64,000 nucleotides of DNA from Mesorhizobium sp. ES1-4. Lineage in GTDB: Bacteria > Pseudomonadota > Alphaproteobacteria > Rhizobiales > Rhizobiaceae. How positions within the stretch are numbered: position 1 is the stretch's first letter; every line of letters begins with the position of its first letter. A program made the translations under genes and the position numbers. The stretch is from positions 1 to 64,000 of the forward strand of contig NZ_JAIUGV010000014.1 in the NCBI RefSeq assembly GCF_020164745.1, written 5' to 3'. Below the pieces are notes generated by a model. It was not told the DNA's origin, ran no database searches, and saw only the letters and a list, made by a program, of their open reading frames with translations. Below are positions 9,449 to 18,766 of the stretch, one piece after another.

Positions 9449-9709
9449 ATGTCCACGCGACGCGAGGCGCTCTTCGGAGCGGCGATTGGCGCCACTGCCC
9501 GTTGCGATGCCAAGCATGCCAGAACGCGAAGCGAGGCGAAAATGAAAATAGATTCCGAGAGCGAAGAAGTGATCGAAGAGTGGCCAAGCCTTGTATTTAG
9601 CACCGAAGCAGCAAGCGGCGCAAAGGCGGACAATACGTTGCTGCCCATGCTTATCGCTGGGCTCGCCCTAATTGTCCTAGGTGGCGTGGTCGTGATGGCC
9701 TTCGTGTAG
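9449..9709 (+). CDS. Small single-span membrane protein under an anaerobic operator
   Basis: From the ATG at 9449 the product has 86 residues: a basic N-terminus, an acidic middle (DSESEEVIEEW) and a C-terminal membrane helix (LLPMLIAGLALIVLGGVVVMAFV). The start is chosen because GGAG lies six bases upstream and because it sits just downstream of the operator at 9369. An internal ATG at 9542 with GAGG would give a 55-residue form. I do not recognise the family. The tail-anchored shape suggests an accessory subunit or membrane regulator in anaerobic respiration (inference). Confidence 0.55.
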   Translation: MSTRREALFGAAIGATARCDAKHARTRSEAKMKIDSESEEVIEEWPSLVFSTEAASGAKADNTLLPMLIAGLALIVLGGVVVMAFV

Positions 9710-9880
9710 AAAAGCCTGCTGCTCGTTGCAGGCTCGTTCCGCGACGGGTTCAGGTTCAGTTTGCATACCTAGCTGAATGCCGGCCGGTTCATGGTCATCG
9801 CCGAACGCAGTGACTATGCTGCCCGCGATCGCGAGTTGTAGGTTTCAAACTGATCCGGTTTCGAGCGCTTTCCGTGCGGA

Positions 9881-11233
9881 CTATGCCGCTTTGCTATGCG
9901 CGCGGTTCGACTGATCGAGATAGGCGTCGAAGGTCGCAGCGACCGCTCTAATGACGAAGCGATGGTCCTGGCTTACGCGCACTATACCGTCCGCAACGTC
10001 GAGGATGCCGTCGCGCTCAAGTTCTGCAAGCTTGTCATTGCCGCCGAGAAGTCGTGACGGCTCGAAGCTGTAAGCCTTGCAGATCGCTGAAATGTCGGCA
10101 CTGAAATCGCACATCAGCCGCTCGATGATCTCGGCCCGCACCCCGTCCTCTTCGGTCAGGCGGTAGCCTTTGGCCGTCGCTAGCCGCCCGGAGGCGATCT
10201 GCTGGGCGTAAAGGCCCGGCGCGACCTCGTTTTGCGCATAACCGCTTTTCATGCGGCCGATTGCGGAGGCGCCGAAGCCGATCAGCGTATCGCAATTGTC
10301 CGTGGTGTAGCCTTGGAAGTTGCGTCTCAGCCTGCCCGCTTCCTGCGCCTGGACGAGATCGTCTCCAGGCAGCGCGAAGTGGTCGAGGCCAATTTGCCTG
10401 TAGCCTGCCGCGACCAGCGTCTCGGCGATCACTCTAGCCTGTTCGTTGCGTGCCGCGGTATCGGGCAGACTGGTTTCGTCGATCATCCGCTGGTGCTTCT
10501 TGAACGTTGGGATGTGTGCGTAGCCAAACACGGCCAGGCGATCCGGAAGCATGGCGATCGCCGCACTGGCAGTCTCGACGCAAGACTGCACCGTCTGATG
10601 CGGCAGGCCATAAATCAGGTCGAAATTGATGCCGCCGATGCCTGCGCTGCGCAGACGGTCGGTCGCCTCGGCGGTCTGCGCCTTGCTCTGGATGCGGTTG
10701 ATGGCCTTCTGCACGACGGGATCGAAGCTCTGGACGCCGAGGCTTGCGCGGCTGACACCTGCGGCGCCCAGCGCATGGGCCATCTCGGCGGTAAGCCCGC
10801 GTGGATCGATCTCGACGGCGGTCCCGGTCGTGTCGGAGAACGCGAAGTGCTCCCGCATAAGCGCCATCAGCGCGAGGAATTCCGCCGAGGAGATGATGGT
10901 CGGCGTGCCGCCGCCGAAATGTACTTCGCCTACGGGCAGGCGGTTAGGAATTCGTGCGGCAACCATGCTGATTTCCTCGCGCAGCACGCCGAGATAGTCG
11001 AGGATTGGGCGGTCCTGCCGGGTTATCGTCGTATGGCAGCCGCAATACCAGCACATCGACCGGCAGAACGGAATGTGCAGGTACAGCGATACTGGATCGC
11101 CGGCCGGCAGGTTCGCCAGCCAGTCTCCATATTCGTGGATGCCGACCGCCGAGGAGAACCTCGGTGCGGTGGGGTAGCTGGTATAGCGGGGCAGGCGTGC
11201 GTCGCCATATTTCGCCAGGACTGAAGTCTGCAA
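9881..11233 (-). CDS. hemN: Oxygen-independent coproporphyrinogen III oxidase
   Basis: HemN is a radical-SAM enzyme that decarboxylates coproporphyrinogen III to protoporphyrinogen IX without oxygen, allowing haem synthesis during denitrification. The product has 450 residues, the normal HemN length. The radical-SAM cluster motif CRSMCWYC is present after YLHIPFCR, followed by VHFGGGTPTI, EIDPRGLT, SLGVQSF, NFDLIYGLPHQT and the C-terminal HemN region with GLDHFALPGDDLVQA. It is monocistronic, with an NnrR/FNR-type operator 60-75 bp upstream, so induction by low oxygen or NO is likely. Confidence 0.96.
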   Translation of the reverse strand: MQTSVLAKYGDARLPRYTSYPTAPRFSSAVGIHEYGDWLANLPAGDPVSLYLHIPFCRSMCWYCGCHTTITRQDRPILDYLGVLREEISMVAARIPNRLPVGEVHFGGGTPTIISSAEFLALMALMREHFAFSDTTGTAVEIDPRGLTAEMAHALGAAGVSRASLGVQSFDPVVQKAINRIQSKAQTAEATDRLRSAGIGGINFDLIYGLPHQTVQSCVETASAAIAMLPDRLAVFGYAHIPTFKKHQRMIDETSLPDTAARNEQARVIAETLVAAGYRQIGLDHFALPGDDLVQAQEAGRLRRNFQGYTTDNCDTLIGFGASAIGRMKSGYAQNEVAPGLYAQQIASGRLATAKGYRLTEEDGVRAEIIERLMCDFSADISAICKAYSFEPSRLLGGNDKLAELERDGILDVADGIVRVSQDHRFVIRAVAATFDAYLDQSNRAHSKAA

Positions 11234-11291
11234 TGGAGGTCTCCTACTCGGTGCTGCTGAAGCACTCTAGCCGGCGACAAACCCGTGCTTC

Positions 11292-11307
11292 TTTGCGATA
11301 GGCCAAA
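11292..11307. promoter_or_regulatory. NnrR/FNR-type operator of hemN
   Basis: TTTGCGATAGGCCAAA, flanked by C and G so that CTTTG and CAAAG form the dyad ends. Its centre is about 66 bp before the hemN start on the minus strand. Confidence 0.7.
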
Positions 11308-11525
11308 GTCACACCAGCTTTATTGCGTCTCCGGAAACGCATTTCCAGCGAGCCCGAGTCCGTGAATTCGATCCGGTTCGTGGGACCTGAAGACCCCTGG
11401 GTTCCTACCTCTCAACAGGTACTGCATGCACCATCGCAGTGACGATTGAGCAAGCGCGGGCAGCTATTGCGCCCGATTTGACGGGCAGTTGGCTATTGAG
11501 GCGAAGCCACATTTTCTGGAGCGTG

Positions 11526-11541
11526 TTTGTCCTGGCGCAAA
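11526..11541. promoter_or_regulatory. NnrR/FNR-type operator of the pseudoazurin gene
   Basis: TTTGTCCTGGCGCAAA matches TTG-N8-CAA with an extra T and A at the ends. Its centre is about 86 bp before the pseudoazurin start. The remaining bases between hemN and this site hold no gene. Confidence 0.65.
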
Positions 11542-11619
11542 GTTCGTGACGAATACGACTGATAGGTAGCCGGCCACACGTAAAGTTCGTCATTCAGATC
11601 AACCAGGGAATCAGAAGAA

Positions 11620-12063
11620 ATGCGCTCGACCAAACTCATGCCGTTCATCGCCGCCGCCGTTCTAACGTGGGCCGGCACTGCGAACGCCGCCGAATTCGAG
11701 GTCTCCATGTTGAACATGGGCAAGCACGGCATGTTTCAGCTCGAACCATCCTTCCTTAAGATTGCGCCCGGCGATACGGTTCATTTCGTCGCCAAGGACA
11801 AGGGGCACGATGTCGAATCGATTCCCGGTATGTTGCCGGAAGGTGCCGAGCCGTTCAAAGGGCAGATGAACAAGGATCTCACGGTTACGTTCACCAAGCC
11901 CGGCGTCTACGGAGTCAAGTGCAATCCCCACTATGGCATGGGCATGGTCGCGCTTGTCGTGGTCGGCGATCCAAGCAGCAATCTGAAGGCAGCTGAGTCG
12001 GTCAATCAGGCCGGCAAGGCCAAGAAGGTTTTCGACGATCTGTTCAAGCAGATCGGTCAATAG
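11620..12063 (+). CDS. Pseudoazurin (blue copper electron carrier)
   Basis: Pseudoazurin is a periplasmic type 1 copper protein that delivers electrons from the cytochrome bc1 complex to copper nitrite reductase and nitrous oxide reductase. The 147-residue precursor has a signal peptide ending at ANA-AEF. The copper ligands are all visible: His in KGHDVES, then Cys, His and Met in CNPHYGMGM. KPGVYGVKC and the C-terminal helices VFDDLFKQI are typical. No nitrite reductase gene is in the window, so nos, 1.2 kb away, is the nearest visible partner. A dyad operator lies upstream. Confidence 0.93.
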   Translation: MRSTKLMPFIAAAVLTWAGTANAAEFEVSMLNMGKHGMFQLEPSFLKIAPGDTVHFVAKDKGHDVESIPGMLPEGAEPFKGQMNKDLTVTFTKPGVYGVKCNPHYGMGMVALVVVGDPSSNLKAAESVNQAGKAKKVFDDLFKQIGQ

Positions 12064-12140
12064 TACGCCCGCGCCGGGACTTTTTGCTGCCAGGCGGATA
12101 TTTGCTGACGTCGCAAAAAATGCGGCTTATTCAAACAGAT

Positions 12141-12181
12141 GGAGCGGGATGCCAAGCTAGGTTTGAACGCATCCCGCCTCC
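12141..12181. terminator. Hairpin between convergent genes
   Basis: GCGGGATGC (12144-12152) pairs with GCATCCCGC (12169-12177), extended by GGA/TCC with one bulge. It sits between the convergent pseudoazurin and ferritin-like genes. There is no strong T-tract, so termination on either strand is a guess from position. Confidence 0.45.
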
Positions 12182-12200
12182 AGAATTGGTGCCCGCAGCA

Positions 12201-13124
12201 TCAGCGGAACACGTGCCACCGCGCTGCGATGGCGGCCAGGCTCTGCATGGTTCGATCCGCCGCCTGTTGGGCGGCGACCAGCACCTGTTCGTCGCGGGTG
12301 TGATCGGCGAGGTCGAGATAGGCCTGGTGCAGCCGTTCGGCCTCACCGAGCGCCGAGCGCAGAAGCGGCGACGGCGTGGCAGCTTGCGCGAGGTCCACTG
12401 TCGCTGCCTCATCAGTCTCGTTGGCGCCTTCAACCCCGGCCGCGCTCTCCCGCTCGGCAACCTCGGCGACCGTTTTCGACGCCGCATCCTCACCCAAAGC
12501 GGCAAGCCGTGAAGCAATCCGTCGGTGGAAGGCTGCGGCACGCGATTCCAGTCGTCGACTCTGTCGCACGAACTCCGGCAGAGAGGAGGCATCAAGCATC
12601 GGCCTCTCGTCGCGGGCTCGCCCGGCGCCTTCGCGTCGATAGGCGCGACGCCGTTCGGCGCGCAGTGTTGCCGCGTGATCGAGCGCCTTTCCGGCGAGCC
12701 ACTCCGCCGTCGCCCGGACTGTCGCATCGTTGCTTTGCGCTGCGACATAAGAATAGAAGGCGAAAGCCAGCATCTCGTTGTCCACCGCAACGCCAAGGAT
12801 CCGGTACGGGCTGAGCAGCGCGCTCGCCTCCGCCTCGTCCCACGATCGGGCGATTTCGGAAGGCAACCCGCGCGGATCGGCAAGTGCCGGCGGCGATGCG
12901 CCCGTCAACTGATTGGCACGGCGGACGATTTCTTCGATATGGTCGCTCTGCTCTTCGATGAGCGCATGGAAAGCGCCCGCCATCTCCATTGCGCCCAGCT
13001 TTTCCATACGCGTGGCCAGCTCGGCGTAGCGCCGCGCCGACGCTTCTTCCATGGTCATAGCCAGACCAAGAAGTGCAAGGACATCGCGCGGTCGCGCTCT
13101 GGGTTCTTCGTTCAGCCGCCTCAT
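12201..13124 (-). CDS. Ferritin-like (rubrerythrin-fold) protein
   Basis: The 307-residue protein is predicted to be almost all helix. Its N-terminal half resembles ferritin-like di-iron bundles: EEASARRYAELATRME, then FHALIEEQSDHIEEIV with an ExxxxxHIxE arrangement, and DNEMLAFAFYSYVAAQ. The C-terminal half (from about 180) is rich in Ala, Glu and Arg and less conserved. Family members occur near respiratory oxidase or nos genes, but their role is unknown; iron storage, peroxide removal or metallocentre repair are options. It is divergent from nosR and shares the intergenic operator at 13181. A GAGG lies nine bases before the start. Confidence 0.65.
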   Translation of the reverse strand: MRRLNEEPRARPRDVLALLGLAMTMEEASARRYAELATRMEKLGAMEMAGAFHALIEEQSDHIEEIVRRANQLTGASPPALADPRGLPSEIARSWDEAEASALLSPYRILGVAVDNEMLAFAFYSYVAAQSNDATVRATAEWLAGKALDHAATLRAERRRAYRREGAGRARDERPMLDASSLPEFVRQSRRLESRAAAFHRRIASRLAALGEDAASKTVAEVAERESAAGVEGANETDEAATVDLAQAATPSPLLRSALGEAERLHQAYLDLADHTRDEQVLVAAQQAADRTMQSLAAIAARWHVFR

Positions 13125-13180
13125 GGATGTTCGCCTCTGCGATGGACGGACAAATTAACGTCAATCCCAAATGATTTTTC

Positions 13181-13196
13181 ATTGCGCTGGATCAAA
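13181..13196. promoter_or_regulatory. NnrR/FNR-type operator of nosR
   Basis: ATTGCGCTGGATCAAA (TTG-N8-CAA). Its centre is about 93 bp before nosR and 64 bp before the divergent ferritin-like gene, so it could serve both. Confidence 0.7.
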
Positions 13197-13281
13197 GAGT
13201 GGTTCCTGCGCGCGGTCCAAGGATAGCGGCCCGCCCGGTCACCGCCGACTGGGCCTCAGATGTCCACGACCGGCAGCGATA

Positions 13282-15576
13282 ATGAAACGATACATCGAAT
13301 TCGGGCGGAAACCGATGCCGCACCAGCTTCTTGCGGCCATCCTTCTCCTGCTCCTATCCATTCTATGGCTAGCTGACGAGGCAAGGGCAGCGGGGCGACT
13401 CGGCGAATTCCTGAGCGGGGTCAATGTGTCCAACATCGATCCTGACGCCGATGGTTTCGGCGACGTCGAGGGCAATCCCCCTGCGGCAAAGCTGCTCAAG
13501 GGCGGTCAGCTCGTTGGCTACGCCTTCCTCACAGGCGACGTCGTCGATTCGACCGGCTACTCCGGGAAGCCCATCAACATCGTGGTCGGGATTGATCTCG
13601 ACGGCAAGATCACCGGCGCGAAGCTCGTCGAGCACCACGAGCCGATCGTTCTGGTCGGCATTCCTTTGGCCAAGATCGAGCATTATATCGACGGTTTCAT
13701 CGGCCGGCGTGTTCTTGATCCAAGCGACGAGAGCCGCATGCCTGTCGACATCGTCAGCGGCGCAACGGTCACGATGATGGTCATCGCCGACAGCATGACG
13801 CAGTCGGCGGTCAAAATCGCGCGGTCGCGCAGACTAGGCGCCGGGGCAGCGAATACCGCTCCTCAAACGGCCCACCGCACAATCAATCAGACCAAGAGCA
13901 CAGTCGAAACCTGGCAAGCCCTGCTCGACGACGGATCGGTCCGCAAGCTTGCGATCACCAACAAAGAACTCGACGACTTGTTTCAGCGGACGGGCAATGC
14001 TGCGGCGATCGCGCGCCCCCAGGCAGGGAACCCGAATGCCTCCTTCATCGACGTCTACGTTGCGCTGGTAAGCGTTCCGGCGATCGGCCGATCTCTGCTC
14101 GGTGGCGCCGAATATGATCGCCTTCGCCAGGATCTGAAGCCCGGCCAGCAGGCGATCCTCGTCGCCGGCGACGGACCATATTCCTTCCGCGGCTCCGGTT
14201 ATGTGCGCGGCGGCATCTTCGATCGAATCGAGCTGATCCAGCTCGAGAGCACCATAAGGTTCCGCGATCGCAACTATAGGCGGATTGGCGCGGTGGCTGC
14301 CGAAGGCGTGCCGGACTTTCCCGAGATCGGCGTCTTCCTCACGCCCGACGGTTCGAATCTCGATCCCGGCGCGTCATGGCGGTTCCAGCTTCTCGTGCAA
14401 CGGGCGACCGGTGCGCTCGACAAGGCGTTCGTCACAACGGGGCTCGACTACCTAACCCCCGACAAGTTCCTGACCGCGCCTGTTGCGCCGCCAGTGGCGG
14501 CCGCGCCGGGGCAGGTAGCCACGCAACTGGCGGCAGCTGCGGACGACGAGCCGCCGCTCTGGCAGCGGATGTGGCGGGCGCGGATGTTCGACGTTGCCAT
14601 TATGCTCGTTGCGATAGGAGTGCTTACCGGTATCTTCTTTTTCCAGGATTTCCTCGTGAAATGGCCGCGTGCCTACGAGCGCATCCGGCTGGGCTACCTT
14701 GCCTTCACGCTTCTCTGGCTCGGCTGGTACGAGCACGCGCAACTCTCGGTCGTGAATATCCTCACATTCTTCAACTCGCTGCGCGGCGACTTCCGGTGGG
14801 ACTATTTCCTGCGCGACCCGCTGATCTTCATCCTATGGTCCGCGGTCGCCGCTGCGCTGCTGTTCTGGGGACGCGGCGCCTATTGCGGCTGGCTCTGTCC
14901 GTTCGGCGCGCTGCAGGAGTGGACGAACCGGCTGGCACGCTGGGCCCATATTCCGCAAGTCCGCGTGCCATTCTGGCTCAATCAGCGCCTGTGGCCGTTC
15001 AAATACATCATCTTCCTTGCCTTGTTCGGTCTTTCCTTCGGCTCGCTCGGTCTCGCCGAGGAAGCGGCCGAGGTGGAGCCCTTCAAGACTGCGATCATCC
15101 TGCATTTCGCGCGCGAGTGGTGGTTCCTCCTGTTCGCCGTCGGCTGTCTTGCGCCTGGCCTCTTCATCGAACGCTTCTACTGCCGTTACCTTTGCCCGCT
15201 CGGCGGCGCGTTGGCTATTCCCGCCCGTGTGCGCATGTTCGATTGGCTAAAGCGTTACAAGGAATGCGGCTCGCCCTGCCAGCGCTGCGCCAATGATTGT
15301 CCCGTCCAGGCGATCCACCCAGAGGGGACGATCAATCCCAACGAATGCATCCAGTGCCTCAACTGCCAGGTGCTCTACCACGACGACCAGCGCTGTCCGG
15401 TGGTGATCCAGAAGCGCATCAAGCGTGAGAAGTTCCTGGCGCTGCAGTCGCCGTCGATGCAGCCGGAGCCTAAGCGCAAGCCAAGGGTCTTGGTGACCGT
15501 CAACGGTCGCGAACCATCCGTGGAACGGAAGCCTGCGGCCAGCGAGGCCGCGTCAACAGAAGGAGAGAACCAATGA
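13282..15576 (+). CDS. nosR: NosR, membrane flavo-iron-sulfur protein for N2O reduction
   Basis: NosR supports nos expression and electron supply to NosZ. The 764-residue protein has, in order: a signal segment (LLAAILLLLLSILWLA), a periplasmic FMN-binding domain whose SGATVTMMV supplies the flavin-linked Thr, then several membrane helices with the cytoplasmic motifs CGWLCPFGALQEW and CRYLCPLGGAL, and a C-terminal ferredoxin region with CGSPCQRCANDCP and CIQCLNC. I start it at 13282 because the upstream extension would cover the operator at 13181; 13315 is an alternative. It is first in nosRZDFYLX, overlapping nosZ by four bases. Confidence 0.95.
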   Translation: MKRYIEFGRKPMPHQLLAAILLLLLSILWLADEARAAGRLGEFLSGVNVSNIDPDADGFGDVEGNPPAAKLLKGGQLVGYAFLTGDVVDSTGYSGKPINIVVGIDLDGKITGAKLVEHHEPIVLVGIPLAKIEHYIDGFIGRRVLDPSDESRMPVDIVSGATVTMMVIADSMTQSAVKIARSRRLGAGAANTAPQTAHRTINQTKSTVETWQALLDDGSVRKLAITNKELDDLFQRTGNAAAIARPQAGNPNASFIDVYVALVSVPAIGRSLLGGAEYDRLRQDLKPGQQAILVAGDGPYSFRGSGYVRGGIFDRIELIQLESTIRFRDRNYRRIGAVAAEGVPDFPEIGVFLTPDGSNLDPGASWRFQLLVQRATGALDKAFVTTGLDYLTPDKFLTAPVAPPVAAAPGQVATQLAAAADDEPPLWQRMWRARMFDVAIMLVAIGVLTGIFFFQDFLVKWPRAYERIRLGYLAFTLLWLGWYEHAQLSVVNILTFFNSLRGDFRWDYFLRDPLIFILWSAVAAALLFWGRGAYCGWLCPFGALQEWTNRLARWAHIPQVRVPFWLNQRLWPFKYIIFLALFGLSFGSLGLAEEAAEVEPFKTAIILHFAREWWFLLFAVGCLAPGLFIERFYCRYLCPLGGALAIPARVRMFDWLKRYKECGSPCQRCANDCPVQAIHPEGTINPNECIQCLNCQVLYHDDQRCPVVIQKRIKREKFLALQSPSMQPEPKRKPRVLVTVNGREPSVERKPAASEAASTEGENQ

Positions 15577-17495
15577 AAGACGACGATAGGCTAGAGGATT
15601 CGGGAGTAAGCCGCCGCAAACTTCTGACCGGAAGCGGCAAGGCTGCCATACTGGCCGGCCTGGCCAGCGCGGCCGCCGGCGGCGCCGTTGGCATTGCCGT
15701 ACTCCCCAGGCCCGCTCAGGCAAAGGAGGCGACAAGCGAGATCCGCCCCGGCGACCTCGATGAATACTACGGCTTCAGCTCAAGCGGCCAATCCGGCGAG
15801 GTGCGTATCATCGGGCTGCCCTCAATGCGCGAACTCACCCGCATTCCTGTCTTCAATCGCTGCAGCGCCACTGGCTGGGGGATCACGAACGAGAGCCGAA
15901 AGATCATGACGGAGGGCCTAATGCCCACCACGCAGGCGTTCCTCGCCAAGCGCGGCGGCGTCTACCCCAATGGCGACCTGCATCACCCGCACATGTCATT
16001 CACGGACGGCACCTATGACGGACGCTATCTGTTCGTCAACGACAAGGCCAATTGCCGCGTCGGGCGCATCCGTTGCGACGTGATGAAGTGCGACAAGATC
16101 GTCGAGGTTCCGAACGCATCCGACATTCACGGACTGCGCGTTCAGAAGTTTCCGCGGACCGGCTACGTGTTCGCCAACAGCGAGCACATCATCCCGATCC
16201 CGAACGACGGCAAGGTCCTTGACGATCCCAAGCAGTACTGGTCGGTCTTCACGGCGATCGACGGCGATACAATGAAGGTCGCCTGGCAGGTGCTGGTCGA
16301 CGGCAATCTCGACAATACCGACGCCGACTACCAGGGCAAATACGCGTTCTCGACCTGCTACAACTCTGAACGCGGCGTGACGCTCGCCGACATGACCTCC
16401 GCGGACCGCGACTGGGTGGTGCTCTTCAACCTCAAGCGCATCGAAGATGCGGTCAAGAAAGGCGACTACAAGGAGATCAACGGCGTCCCGGTGGTCGACG
16501 GGCGGCATGGCTCGCGCTACACGCGCTATGTCCCGGCCGGAAACAATCCCCACGGCTGCAATACGGCGCCCGACGGCATCCATGTCGCTATCGCCGGCAA
16601 GCTCTCGCCGACCGTGACGCTTCTCGACGTGCGCCGCTTCGACGACCTGTTCGACGATAAGATCAAGCCTCGCGACGTCGTCGTTGCCGAGCCGGAGCTA
16701 GGTCTCGGGCCGCTCCACACCGCATTCGACGGGAAGGGCAACGCCTACACCACGCTGTTCCTCGACAGCCAGGTCGTCAAGTGGAACCTCGACAAAGCGA
16801 TCCAGGCTTACGGCGGCGCCAAGGTCGACCCGATCATCCAGAAGCTCGACGTGCACTATCAGCCGGGCCACAACCACACCTCTATGGGTGAAACCAAGGA
16901 GGCTGACGGCAAGTGGCTGGTGTCGCTCAACAAATTCTCCAAGGACCGCTTCCTGCCGGTGGGGCCGCTGCATCCGGAGAATGATCAGCTGATCGACATC
17001 TCGGGCGACCAGATGCGCCTGGTCCATGACGGGCCGAGCTTCGCGGAGCCGCACGACATCTGCCTTGTCCATCGCTCGAAGGTAAGGCCGGAGACCGTGT
17101 GGAAGCGCGACGACCCGATGTGGGAGGAAGCGCGGCAGCAGGCGGCGAAGGACGGCGTCAAGCTCGAGGAGGCCGCCGATGTCATCCGCGACGGCAACAA
17201 GGTGCGCGTCTACATGCACTCCGTCGCGCCGGCCTACAGCCTCGACAAATTCACTGTGAAGCAGGGTGACGAGGTCACCATCACCGTGACCAACATGGAT
17301 GACGTCGAGGACTTGACCCACGGCTTCACCTTGGTCCGCCACGGAATCGCGATGGAGATCGGACCGCAGGCGACCGCGTCCGTGACCTTCATCGCGGACC
17401 GTCCCGGTGTCCACTGGTACTATTGTCAGTGGTTCTGCCATGCCCTGCACATGGAAATGGCCGGGCGCATGATCGTGGAGCCGCAGCCGGCATGA
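15573..17495 (+). CDS. nosZ: Nitrous oxide reductase (clade I, Tat-exported)
   Basis: NosZ reduces N2O to N2 in the periplasm. The 640-residue precursor begins with a twin-arginine signal (SRRKLL followed by a hydrophobic stretch), the mark of clade I enzymes. The CuZ histidines are visible in DLHHPHMSFTDG, NNPHGCNTAPDG, GLGPLHTAFD, YQPGHNHTSMGE and EPHDICLVH. The C-terminal cupredoxin domain holds the CuA ligands in CQWFCHALHMEM. Nothing is missing, so an active enzyme is expected. It is translationally coupled to nosR and nosD by ATGA overlaps. Confidence 0.97.
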   Translation: MKDDDRLEDSGVSRRKLLTGSGKAAILAGLASAAAGGAVGIAVLPRPAQAKEATSEIRPGDLDEYYGFSSSGQSGEVRIIGLPSMRELTRIPVFNRCSATGWGITNESRKIMTEGLMPTTQAFLAKRGGVYPNGDLHHPHMSFTDGTYDGRYLFVNDKANCRVGRIRCDVMKCDKIVEVPNASDIHGLRVQKFPRTGYVFANSEHIIPIPNDGKVLDDPKQYWSVFTAIDGDTMKVAWQVLVDGNLDNTDADYQGKYAFSTCYNSERGVTLADMTSADRDWVVLFNLKRIEDAVKKGDYKEINGVPVVDGRHGSRYTRYVPAGNNPHGCNTAPDGIHVAIAGKLSPTVTLLDVRRFDDLFDDKIKPRDVVVAEPELGLGPLHTAFDGKGNAYTTLFLDSQVVKWNLDKAIQAYGGAKVDPIIQKLDVHYQPGHNHTSMGETKEADGKWLVSLNKFSKDRFLPVGPLHPENDQLIDISGDQMRLVHDGPSFAEPHDICLVHRSKVRPETVWKRDDPMWEEARQQAAKDGVKLEEAADVIRDGNKVRVYMHSVAPAYSLDKFTVKQGDEVTITVTNMDDVEDLTHGFTLVRHGIAMEIGPQATASVTFIADRPGVHWYYCQWFCHALHMEMAGRMIVEPQPA

Positions 17496-18766
17496 GCCTG
17501 CGTCGGCATAGCTGGAGCGCAGTTGCGGCGGCCATAGTCGCCGCCTGCGCCTTCCTCCTCCCAGGGGCAGGGCGGGCAGAAACCGTCACTGTCCCTGCGG
17601 GCGGTGACGGTCTTCGGCAGGCCATTGCCGCGTCACACACCGGCGATACGCTTAAGCTCGCCGCCGGCGTGCATCAGGGCCCGATCCGGATCGACCACGC
17701 TCTCACCATCGAGGCCGAGCTTGGCGCCGTGCTCGACGGGCAGGGTATGGGCCGAACCATCGATGTGGCCGCCCCCGACGTTGTCACTCGAGGCCTCACG
17801 ATACGCAATTCAGGCATCGACGATCCCATGGACGCAGCGGTCTTCCTTGAAGACAGCGCCGCGCGCGCAATTGTCGAGAATAACCGGATCGAGAGCAGCC
17901 TGGTCGGAGTCTATATTCACGGAGCCGCCAAGGCCGTCGTTCGGAACAATCGGATCGTCGGGCGGACCGACCTCAGGATCAACGAACTCGGCAACGGCGT
18001 CTACGTCTGGAACGCGCCGGGGGCGCAGGTGATCGGCAACTACATCACAGGCGGACGCGACGGCATTTTCACCAATGCCAGCCGCAACAACGTCTTCCGC
18101 GGCAACCGTATCGAGAACGTCCGCTTCGCGGTCCACTACATGTACACGAACGACAGCGAGGTCAGCGACAACGTCTCACGCAATAACCACGACGGCTATG
18201 TCATCATGTATTCGAGCCGCCTGGTGATCCTCCGCAACCTGTCTGAAGACGATCGCGATCACGGCCTTCTGCTGAACTACGCCAACGACGCAGACATCGA
18301 AGACAATATGGTCCGGCGAAGCGACCAGTGCGTCTTCATCTACAACGCCAACAAGAACCTGTTCGCCGGCAACTGGTTCGAGGATTGCGCGGTCGGCATC
18401 CATTTCACGGCGGGTTCTGAGCGCAACCGAATGACCGGCAATGCCTTCGTCCATAACCGGTCGCAGGTCGTGTATGTGGGAACTCGGTCGCTCGACTGGT
18501 CGGCGGAGGGACGCGGCAACTACTGGAGCGACGATCCGGCATTCGACCTGAATGGCGACGGCATCGCCGATACCGCTTACCGCCCGAACGACATCTTCGA
18601 CAAGGTCGTGTGGACTTACCCGACGGCCAAACTCCTCATCAACAGCCCGGCCGTTCAGGTGATCCGGTGGGCACAAGCGGAATTCCCCGCGCTCCATCCG
18701 GGCGGCGTCATCGACAGCGCGCCGCTGATGGCGCCCATCCCGCCTGCGCTGGAGGTGAAGCCATGA
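17492..18766 (+). CDS. nosD: NosD, periplasmic copper-site maturation protein
   Basis: NosD works with the NosFY ABC transporter in building the CuZ site of NosZ. The 424-residue product has a signal peptide (AAAIVAACAFLLPGAGRA) and a right-handed beta-helix of CASH/NosD repeats, seen as recurring NNRIV, GNYITGG, NVFRGNRI, NNHDGYVIMY and NKNLFAGNWF units, ending with the typical RGNYWSDDPAFDLNGDGIAD block. The start at 17492 overlaps nosZ by four bases. Confidence 0.95.
   Translation: MSLRRHSWSAVAAAIVAACAFLLPGAGRAETVTVPAGGDGLRQAIAASHTGDTLKLAAGVHQGPIRIDHALTIEAELGAVLDGQGMGRTIDVAAPDVVTRGLTIRNSGIDDPMDAAVFLEDSAARAIVENNRIESSLVGVYIHGAAKAVVRNNRIVGRTDLRINELGNGVYVWNAPGAQVIGNYITGGRDGIFTNASRNNVFRGNRIENVRFAVHYMYTNDSEVSDNVSRNNHDGYVIMYSSRLVILRNLSEDDRDHGLLLNYANDADIEDNMVRRSDQCVFIYNANKNLFAGNWFEDCAVGIHFTAGSERNRMTGNAFVHNRSQVVYVGTRSLDWSAEGRGNYWSDDPAFDLNGDGIADTAYRPNDIFDKVVWTYPTAKLLINSPAVQVIRWAQAEFPALHPGGVIDSAPLMAPIPPALEVKP

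Noticed and set aside
10232..11224. 330-codon plus-strand frame
   Set aside because: Antisense to hemN, whose family motifs are unmistakable.
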